Below, in pieces: positions 52,040-61,020 of a DNA stretch of 64,000 nucleotides; position 1 is the first letter of the stretch, and each line of letters begins with the position of its first letter. The notes under the pieces are model-generated. The model saw only the letters and a program-made list of their open reading frames with translations. It ran no database searches and was not told where the DNA came from. The position numbers and the translations under genes are program-made. Origin of the DNA: Lenzites betulinus (lineage: Eukaryota; Basidiomycota; Agaricomycetes; Polyporales; Polyporaceae); NCBI GenBank assembly GCA_022264855.1, contig JABYQU010000026.1, positions 310,001 to 374,000 on the forward strand, written 5' to 3'.

Positions 52040-52159
52040 CCTCTCGCAGAATGAGGAGACCCACCAACACCCACCACACCTTCACGACATTTTTGACGAC
52101 TAGCCTCGACATTAACGACTTCCAACTCTCCTCGAACCTCACACTTTCCAATATCCATC

Positions 52160-54925
52160 ATGTCTCTCCCTCAGGCCTCCAAGGATATCTCCTCCAACCC
52201 CGCTGCGAACGCGGTTACCGAGCCCATCGATCGCCAGAAGCTCCAGACCGACGTCGACCGCAAGCTGCGCCTCTACGGCGTCTTCACCGCCATCAAGCAG
52301 TCCCGCCTACCCACTAACGACCAAATCGACTCCATTCTCTCTCACATCTCCAACGGCAGCCTCTCAGGTTCCGACTCCCTCTCCCCCGACGGCCAGAAGC
52401 TCGTCCAGGACTCGCACGACATCATCGAGACCCTCCGCCAGCTCGTGGCCGAGAAAAACGCAGACGAGCTCCTCCAGAACTTCTTCTGGCACACCCGCGA
52501 CGTCAACGTCGACCGCGCGAAGAAGGACCCTAACGAGGTCATTCCCGTGCAAGGCGACAAGGTCCGCTCGGATGGCCAGACCGCCGTCCAGCACCTTCGC
52601 ACTCTCCTCTCCCTCGTCTTCACCAACGCGGAGGTCCGCAAGCTCTTCTCCGACTTCGGCGTGATCGGCCGCGACTTGCTCGCGCGCGGCGCCGAGAAGG
52701 TCGCCGAGAGCGCGCGGCCGGACGAGCAGTCTCTTCGCAGCATCGACGAGCCCGCGCCCGCACACAAGTTTGTCACTGAGGGCGGCCGCCAGGTTGGCCC
52801 GAACGAGACTCCCGTAGGTGATAGCTTTCTGATAGTGTCGCGCATAGATTTAACCTCTTTCCAGGCCCCTGAAGTCCAGGTCCCCGGCACTGACGTTCGC
52901 GTCGCCCACCAGCCCCGTTCCGACGATGCCACTTCGGGAACTGCGATCAAGCACGGTGATCAGGTCATGCGCGGCGATGAAGCCCTTGACCAGGCCCAGC
53001 GCAAGAGGGACCAGTTCACGACGCAAGCTCAGGTGTGTACACAACGTACAATTGCCATCGTCAAGCCGGCTAAATCCCCTTTGTATAGACCGAGACCGAG
53101 CGTCAGAAATCCGACCTCCGGGAGCGTGCTGCCCCCGATGAACCCATCCAAGACGGCGCTGATGCGCAATCGCGTAAGCGGAGCCTGCAAGACAAGTGGG
53201 TCGATGTCAAGGACACGATCCGTGGGCGCGTCCCCGACGAGCACAAGGATCGCGCGAACGAGCAAACCCAGCGTGTGAAGAACTTCCTCAGCGAAGAGTA
53301 CTTCCCGGAAGAGCGCCGCGACCAGTTCATCTTCCGCCTGAAGAAGGTATGTTTCCCTATGCTGCTCACCTCGATCGTTGTGCTCACATATATCATTTCC
53401 AGGTTGTGTACGAGTGCCAGAGTCATGACGACTACCAGGGCTCCATGCAGTGGCTCCTCAACTTCTTGGAGGAGTACGCGTCGCACGGCCGCACCATCGC
53501 CGGTCACGGCAAGGACTCGCACCAAGAGCTCGCCGCTGACCCCAACCTCCAAACTTCGTTGCGCGAGATCCGCACGCTCCTCGAGCGTTTTGCGAACGGT
53601 CGCAGTCTTGACACTATCGGCGATGCCATGCGCGCGCTGTACGATGATGCGCAGCAGGATGAGCGGCTCCGCCACTGGTTCCGCGACGTTGATGAATTCG
53701 TCCGCGAGGCACTCCTCCAGCCTGGGTACATCCTCGACGACCAGGCGAACAACCGCGCAAACGAACTTCGCGACAACGGCCGCCAGTTTTACGACGATAA
53801 GTACAAGGGTCACTTCGACAACCTCATCAACAGCGTCCAGGCGTGGTTCGGCGCGATTGGCGACGACCCGCTCAACAAGCAGTACGTATTTATGTCCCCT
53901 TTCATGATGTTTTCATGATGTTGATTATCTATTTCAGGATCGGCAACAACTTTGCGCAGCTCGCGAAAGATCTGTTCTTCGACGGCGACGGCAACCTCAA
54001 GTTCAAGCCCGAGCTCTGGGCGGACATCCGTCAACAGATCATCCCTGGTTTCATCGACCAGGTCGGCTATGTGCCGATTCCGCGCATCGAGTACACGGAC
54101 GAAGCTATGGACCTCGTCATCGAGAACCTCGCTCTGTCGGGCAAGAACCTGTTCCCGAACCTCATCAGCATGGAGGCGCGCAACTTCGCGAAGCTGAGCG
54201 CGTACAAGAACATCAAGTACGTTTTTGAGTCCTTAGCACACTTATGCACAGTACTGACCTTATTGCACAGGGACGAATTCCACCACGAGTTCACGCTCAC
54301 GCTCGGCCAGGTGCAGGCGGACATGCGCGATGTCGCCTTCTACTTCCGCAAGAAGACGGGCACGCCGAAGATCACCGACTCGGGCCTCGCCGATATCCTG
54401 CTCGGCGGCTCCGGGCTCACCGTCACCGTGCACCTCGTCTCTGCCGACAAGGACCGCTCGTCCGTTTTCAAGGTCAAGGACGTCTCCACGTCCATCCACA
54501 CCCTCAAGTTCTCGATCCGCGACTCGAAGCACGACACGCTCTACAAGCTGCTCGGCCCGCTCGCGACCGGCCTCGTCAAGAAGCAGCTGCAGAAGGCTGT
54601 CGGCGAGGCGGTGCGCACGATGCTTGAGTACGTGGACGGACAGCTCGTCGCCGTGCGCGACCAGATGACGGAGGCGAAGACGAGCGAGGACAAGAGCCGG
54701 CGCGACGTGCTGCGCCAGCAGCTCGACGCGCGCAAGGAGGAGGCCGCGCGCGCGAAGGCGCAGAAGGATGCGCGCGGCGCGCAGTTCAAGGTCGTCACGC
54801 GGCCCGGGGACGAGCTCCTTCCTGGACATGGGCACCCCGAGGGCTGGGTCAACCGCGCGCAGGACCATGTGCAGGCCGCGGGCAACGGCGAGGAGTGGCG
54901 CAGTGAGGCGTACAGCGTCGTGTGA
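52160..54925 (+). CDS. HAM1-like protein (lipid-binding TULIP-type C-terminus)
   Basis: Six exons: 52160-52813, 52865-53032, 53089-53346, 53403-53881, 53938-54216 and 54271-54925 (830 residues). The layout fits the fungal HAM1-like family: a long helical N-terminal part (KLRLYGVFTAIKQSRLPTND, TAVQHLRTLLSLVFTNAEVR, VRKLFSDFGVIGRDL), a charged linker (HKDRANEQTQRVKNFLSEEY with FPEERRDQ), a second helical part, and a C-terminal domain (IIPGFIDQVGYVPIPRIEYT, FSIRDSKHDTLYKLLGP) resembling BPI/SMP-type lipid-binding folds. The last 60 residues are a basic, coiled-coil-like tail. HAM1 in Neurospora is linked to hyphal fusion; molecular function here is inferred only from family. Intron 1 (51 bp) is a multiple of three without a stop, so a retained form would be 17 residues longer. 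Confidence 0.85.
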
Positions 54926-55392
54926 GCTGGTCCTTTCTCCGAGCGAACTGACTCTACCCGGGTACTCTGTACGATAACGAAGCGATGTATGCTTAGTGAT
55001 CTCCATGAAATGTAGCATACCAGAATGTATAATCACATCTATTTCTATTCATTGCCGTGTCTCCAACCATTAATTGTTTGCAACATACACAATCTGAGCT
55101 GGCTAGCTGCACTTCTCAGATATCCATCCGCCAATGCTTCAACGTTCAACCCCATCGAAGCGCGATCACCGAGCAGCGCGAGCGCGGACAAGGATAAGTA
55201 ACCAACAAGTGATATATTGCAATACAACGAGCGACCATACAAACGACAGACATCTACAGGACGCATTCATAGCCATTCAGTCAGAGAAAGATACAACAAA
55301 GTCCCAATCGCGCAAAAGCCATAACCAGATATAAACCGTGTATCAGGGTCTCCCCCAAGCCTTCAGGGTAAGCCCGCGTGCGCGCTCGCCAT
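54926..55392. other. Convergent intergenic region
   Basis: About 470 bp between the 3' ends of the HAM1-like gene and the first ferritin-fold gene. AT-richer than the genes. Nothing recognised. Confidence 0.6.
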
Positions 55393-56494
55393 TTAAGGGG
55401 GCGCGGGGATCGCCTGGTGGTGCGAGTCGAACGGGAACTGGACGACGGCGAAGCCGCTGACGAGGTTCGCGGCGCTCGGCGGCTCCTGCGTCTTGACGAC
55501 CGCGACGTACACGGTGCCGTCGAGGCCGGCGGGGACGGGCGCCTGCCCGCTCGTGATGAGCGAGTACTTGACGGCGAGGCCGTCGAGCCAGGCGAGGTAG
55601 TACTTCGCGGCGGCCGCCTTGAGCGTGAGCGAGACGGAGACCGTGCCGGGCACGGTCGGGTACCCCGGGTAGACGGTCAGCGCGGGGTAGCTGTGGAAGG
55701 GCAGGTCCGCGTTCGTGTCGGGGCACTGGTCGATGTAGGGCACTGCGGGGGGAGGAGGGTGCGTGTCAGTCGTGGTGCGCGCGCGGGGAGAGGAGGAAGA
55801 CTTACGGAAGAGGGAGTACGCGGCGTCGGGGTCGAGCGGGGTCTCGAACGGCTTGTTCCACGGCTGGCGCTTCTGGACGGACGCGGTGATCCACGCGGCC
55901 TGGCGCGACTCCGCGGCGGCGGTGGAGCCGACGGAGGTGAGCAGGTCGGCACTGTCCGCGACGAGCGGGAGCGCGCCGAGGTTCGCGGACGCGTCGATCG
56001 TCGTGAAGCGCTGCGCGAGGTCGATGAAGGACGCGACGTCCGTCAGGCCGCTACGTGGGAGGGGAGGGAAACGCGGACGTCAGCTGAGGCCGAGTAAAGG
56101 GAGGAGGGAGCGGGCGGGACGTACAAGTCGTAGGTGCACGGGGCGGGCGCGGCGTTGCCGAGGGCGTTGGTGAGCGAGGTGACGTGCGTGGACTCGTGCG
56201 CCGCGATCTGGACGAAGCGGCTGCGGACCCAGGGGAGGTAGCCCGCGTTCGTGAAGTCGCTGACGGAGAAGCGCTGGAGGCCCTGCGAGAAGAACGCGCT
56301 CTCCGCCTGCTTGAGCGTGAGCAGGTACTCGGAGGTGGTGGTGTCTGCGGCGCGGGGCGCGTGTCAGCGTCCGAGTCTGCGAGGAACAAGGGGAGGGGGA
56401 AAATGGGAGGGGGATAGGACGTACCGGTCCAGTCGGAGGCGCCGAGGACGGAGACGGCGCTGAGGAACGCGAGGAGGATGGCCTTGCGGAACAT
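55393..56494 (-). CDS. Secreted ferritin-like (Rds1-type) protein, paralogue 1
   Basis: Four exons on the minus strand: 56494-56425, 56344-56125, 56050-55806 and 55742-55393 (294 residues). The N-terminus MFRKAILLAFLSAVSVLGAS is a signal peptide. Next is a ferritin-fold helix pair: YLLTLKQAESAFFSQGLQRF and RFVQIAAHESTHVTSLTNAL, then GLTDVASFIDLAQRFTTIDA and a beta-rich C-terminal region. Fungal ferritin-like proteins of this type (Rds1 group) are secreted, stress- or nutrient-induced and of unknown chemistry. Where paralogue 2 has LTLEHLEAAFY, this copy has LTLKQAESAFF, and GEHEAAH is replaced by AAHESTH. Several putative metal-ligand acids or histidines are therefore lost, and metal binding may be weakened. 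Its exon 3 corresponds to paralogue 2 exons 3 and 4 fused, so one intron was lost or gained. Confidence 0.85.
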
Positions 56495-58406
56495 GGTATG
56501 CTGGGCGAAAGGAGTGCTCGCAAAAGAGGGTGGGCGCGGGAGGGCGGGAGTACCGTTCGGCGAGGCTGAACGATGTCGGTCTCTGCCCCGGGCGGGCGGG
56601 TATTTATACATGCGTCGGTCCCTGGGATGGTTTGAGTCTTCGCGACGGAGGGCTGCATCGCTCGAGAGTCGATGTGCTGGGGCGGGCCAATGGAGGTCTG
56701 CATTGTAGCGCGTGCGAGGGTACGTCACGGACTCGGAGAGCGTGCGCGGCCGTGTTAGAGGCGAAGTCTCAGCCGGAGCGCACGAAGGAATGTTGTGGGT
56801 AAGACCTCTCCGAGCCGCACTGTAGCTTGGCGAGGCTCGACTGGCGGCGAGCTGGGCATTAATTGATGCGCACAGTTGTCAACCTAGAAATGTGAAGACG
56901 TCAGCGACAGGTTTCATTGCATCAGCTGAGTGTTCTCCGCTCTGAGGGACAGTGCATACGATGTTGTTGTTGCTCCTGGTCACTCGGGCTAACGGACCTT
57001 CCCCGTGGGGCGAGTTTCGGAGAATGCCAGTGTGGTTAAGCGAATCCGATAACCTCGGAATTTATAGACATCGCGTCCAAAACCCACTCCAGGTAGCGCG
57101 TTTCGCAAGGAACCACGTACTAGATGCCTAGAATAGTCAGTCAGTCAGTGCCCTTTACCTTCAGCTCGAAAGGCGGGAGTGTGAGAGCACAAACACACCG
57201 CGGGGGCCCAAATTTGAGAGTCCACGGCATGCACACAGTGTCTCACCTCCAGCTCGAGGCTCCGACTCGGAAACCCTTCATTCTGCAAGACAAACACACG
57301 TGAGGAGCACCAATACCGCAAGTACTCACCAGTACTCACCGATTGAATGGGCACCCGCAATGCTCGCCTGAGTCGCCTCGCAATTGAAATAATGAATGGC
57401 GGACGATGCATGTTCAATTCGGAGCCCTGGAACCCGTCTGCCACTCCATCGCAGGACTTGCTCGCATCCTGTCAGTCGGTACTGGTGCGCACTGTAATGC
57501 GTATATCCTTGTCGGGTTGTAGGAGGCGCATGGCGGTGCAGTGCATACGGGGGCCTAGACGAAGCCGCTACGGTCGTCCGCGTCATCTCCATACGCTCCG
57601 GGCTCGTGTCAAGTCACGAAGTGCCCTCCGTCGCCCCGCCGCGCCAAGCCACAAATCGAGGCGTAGAGTGCCAGAGTCGGCGCATTACCTCGACATCACG
57701 ACAATATGCCCACCGCGCTCGGCGCTCGCAAGTAATGTCCATACTACGGCTCTTGTCGGTACGTGCAGGGACTCCGATATGCTGGGCTCAGGCGGCGCTG
57801 CAGCCTGCACCTGTATCGCACGTACGTACAGCGCGACGCCGTATGTTCGGTGTCGAGCTAGACCATCCTCCGGATCCGAGCCCTGTCCTCGGCCCTCGGC
57901 TGGGGCTAGAGCTGGGCCCGTTCATTTCAGCGGACGTGTCTGAGTTCTCCGCTCTAGGCGGGGGTGCGACGGGGAGAGGAGGGTGATATGTCCCAAGAGT
58001 CACGACTCCGAGCGGACCGGGAGAGGGAGGATGGTCGAAGGGCGGAGCCAAGGGCTCGCGTAGTAGGCGCTGCTGTTCTTGCCGATTAGTAGCCGGTGTT
58101 GACAGTAAGTTACCGGAACTGACCTACTAACGGATAAATCTGATGGTCTTCTGAGTGCGTTTACCGAAAGGAATGAGCCGATATGAAACAACAAGGCGGG
58201 CCACACGGATCTAGCAAGAACGAAGAATGATTGGGGTATCCCGAAGGTAAGTACCTAGCGGTCGGACGTAACGAATACTATGTACAAGGGAATATACTAG
58301 GCGGAGTATACCGGATATAAACGACGACGTTTTCACTACTTACTACCACTCGCTACTTGCCACTGCTACATGCTCACTGTCCGTTATAATAATGTGTATC
58401 CCACAC
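56495..58406. other. Region between the two ferritin-like paralogues
   Basis: About 1.9 kb. The first part holds the paralogue 1 promoter (TATA at 56601-56608). At 57283-57338 (minus) there is an intron-like segment with gtgagt donors and a cttgcag acceptor between short open frames, but the surrounding protein is unrecognisable. No other gene is supported. Confidence 0.45.
56601..56608 (-). promoter_or_regulatory. TATA box of ferritin-like paralogue 1
   Basis: On the minus strand TATAAATA, about 107 bp upstream of the ATG at 56494. Confidence 0.5.
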
Positions 58407-59527
58407 TCACGCGAACGAGGTGAACGGGAACTCCGCGATCGTGAAGCCCGACAGCATATTGCCGTCGCTCGGCATGCTCTTGCTCGAGACGACCGCGGCG
58501 AACACGGTCCCCTCGAGGTCCGAGGGCACGGTGGTCTTCCCGTCCTTGTCGAGGTCCGAGAACTCCACGGCGAGGCCGTTGAGCCACGCGACGTAGCGCG
58601 GCGCGGACGTGTCCGCGCCCGCCGCGGGCGTGAAGGTCGCCGCGACGGCGGCGCCGTGTGCGGGCGCGGCCTCGGAGAGGGTGAGGGCCGGGAACGTCTT
58701 CACGGGGAGCGCGGGGTTCGACGAGGGGCAGCTCTTCACGAAGAGCGCTGTGTGGGGCGCCGTCAATGTCGTGCACGCAGGGAGTGGGTGGAAGGTGAAA
58801 GAACGGACATGCGATCGAGAAGGCTCCGCTGGGCGTGAGCGGCGCGTCGAACGGCCCGTTCCAGCCTTGCTCCTTGCGGACTGCGGAGGAGATCCACGAG
58901 GAGTGGCGCGCCTCGACGGACAGGATGGACTGTGCGAGAGGGAGTGAGCATTAGATTGACAATCGTGGCGGGCGGAGCTGCGACTTACCGCTGCGTCGGT
59001 CAGGACACCTTTGTCGGACACAAGCTGTGCCGCGCCGATGTAGGCTGCATCACCGACGTTCTCCAACGACATGGACGTCATGGCGAACGCGGCGGGGTCG
59101 GTCAGTCCGCTGCAAGTTATGGTCAGCCGCCGTTGGTGTGCATGTGGCATGTGCGCAGGCTACTCACAAGTCGTACTCGCACGCCTGGGTGGCGGCGGAG
59201 CCGAGGGCGCCGGTGAGGAACTTGACGTGCGCGGCCTCGTGCTCGCCGATCTGGTTGAAGCGGCCACGGACCCAATCCGCGAAGCCGGCCTTCTCGAAGG
59301 CCGCAGCATCGAACTTGGCGAGGGCCTCCTTGTAGAACGCGGCCTCGAGGTGTTCCAGTGTCAGCGCAAACTGCAGGACATCCGTGTCTGACGGCGAAGC
59401 GCAGTGAGTGACATGTTGTGTTAGTGACGCTGGGGGGAGGGTACGCACCGGTGACTGCCGCAGGGGTGGGGGCGGCGAGGACAGCGGAGGCAGCGGCGAA
59501 GGCCAAAAGGACAGATTTGCAGACCAT
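58407..59527 (-). CDS. Secreted ferritin-like (Rds1-type) protein, paralogue 2
   Basis: Five exons on the minus strand: 59527-59449, 59387-59168, 59109-58989, 58929-58809 and 58747-58407 (293 residues, phases consistent). The signal peptide is MVCKSVLLAFAAASAVLAAP. The ferritin-type helices are DVLQFALTLEHLEAAFYKEA and RFNQIGEHEAAHVKFLTGAL, with the E..E and EHE..H pattern expected for a diiron site. Then come CEYDFGLTDPAAF, RHSSWISSAVRKEQGWNGPF and a beta-rich C-terminal part. Exon 2 is 220 bp in both paralogues and the flanking intron phases match, so they arose by tandem duplication. Exon 4 ends at a weak donor (gtccgt), the only one that keeps the frame. Role unknown beyond the family description (secreted, stress-linked). 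Confidence 0.85.
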
Positions 59528-61020
59528 CGCGAGAGCTTGACGAAGGAGTGAGACGTTGAAGGAGCGGAGTGGCGAAGGAGGGATGGGCAGAGAGTGCGCC
59601 TGGCCCCCGCCTTTATACGCCGGGCGACATGGCGGGTGATGGGGGCTGGGGACAGGAAGGAAGGCGAGGGCGGGATCGAGCGGCGGGACGAGGATGGCCG
59701 GCGAGCCCGAGCCCGTGGCGAATCTCTGCCTGTCCTGCCCAGCGCGCTGTCAGCCCCGCGCAGGGGTCTCATCGGTCTCCTCGGCCACCCCGGTCGACCC
59801 TCCCTCTACGCCCACCGCGCTCGTCCCTATGAATGCGCACCGTGTATGTTCAATCTGTGAGCACGCATGTCAGCAGGCGTATGTTACGGGACGTTGCACC
59901 TACGTACTTCACAAGCAGCACTCATCATCACCTTTCTTCGCAGTGAAATGCACTGGAGGTCGTCGGCTCCCGCGAGCTCGAGCACACGGCGCGTCCTACC
60001 ATTGGCCGTGTGTTCCTCTCTAGTTGGCCCTACTCGGCCCAGGATGTGACACGGGGTGGCTGAAGATACATACCGCCTCCCAATCCAGCAGAGCGAGTGC
60101 TCTGTTGGCCTGCGGCGGAAGCCGCTCAAGCTCCTCCTACCCAGCTGATGATACAGCGGGCCAAACTCCGCGTCGGAGGGCTTTGCGCAGGGACGGGCAT
60201 CGGGAGAGACTGCACCGCACCGCAGGAACATGCCTCGAGTGACGCGCTAGACCGGAACGGGCTCTGCGACTGCACGTTCGCGCTGGGCCTCTGGTCGACG
60301 TCATAGCACGCTCCGCTGCCGCGCGCGATCGCAAGCCGTCCGTCTCAAATCTCACAAACCGCCTGTAACCGCATTCTATCAGCGTGAGTATAGCTGCTGG
60401 GTCCGCACCCAACGCGTCAGTGGTCTCGTAACCAGACGGTACAGGGATCGCTCCAATCGGGCAGGGGACAGGAGAGTGGGGCAAGGGGAAGGAGCGAATC
60501 TGTACCCGCAGGGGTTTCATCTTTCCCTGCCCGTTTGGGACGAACACGCGCAAGCCCACTCTATAGCTACCGGCTGGTTACGAGACTTATAACGCGTCAG
60601 TACTTCGGTACTCCAATGATCGTGGTGTGCCCACGTACCCGTGGCTAAGCCCAGTGAAAAGTAGCCCCGGGCCAGGCAGCTCCCATCCGCGCGGCTCTGC
60701 AGAGTGCAGATTCCACATGCGCGAGTCTGTTCTATTCCGCGTCGGCGCCTATCTGTTGACATGTGCTGCGCGGATTTTGCTTGGCGCCCGGCTTCGTCTC
60801 TGGCACCACCATGTTTGAACACTGTTTCCCTCCTTCACGCGCATTCGCCACCGTGTTTAGGGCCGTGTCGGTCGCGGGTTGTGTGCGGCACATGGGTGGG
60901 ACCCGGATTGGGCCCGTCGGTATGCCGCACACAGACTGTTTCGGTGCCGTCCTGCCTGTAGTATATACTTGTCTTAGCAGCAATCCATTCACATCGTCCT
61001 ACCACCACTTGCGAGCAAAC
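59528..61020. other. Intergenic region before the Tnp2 transposase
   Basis: About 1.5 kb. It contains the paralogue 2 promoter and, near the end, a gtatatact TATA-like box about 60 bp before the Tnp2 ATG. I could not identify the terminal inverted repeat of the transposon here. Confidence 0.5.
59611..59616 (-). promoter_or_regulatory. TATA box of ferritin-like paralogue 2
   Basis: On the minus strand TATAAAG-like, about 85 bp upstream of the ATG at 59527. Confidence 0.45.

Larger units (their letters stand above)
50885..52159. other. Intergenic region with pyrimidine-rich repeat and an unidentified small ORF
   Basis: After the oxidase gene comes a TTCGTC/TTCATC/TTTATC-type repeat (about 51015-51086). 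A 57-codon frame at 51536-51706 (MIGIYDAVHGKRPFIDASAT..., including EIPPGWYLRYGFRNQ) looks coding-like, and a second open stretch in another frame follows at about 51745-51895 (GELTGTGDITLTKVQAIHG). They could be pieces of a broken or spliced gene; I found no splice pair that joins them. The HAM1-like promoter with TATATAA at 52033-52039 ends the region. Confidence 0.4.
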
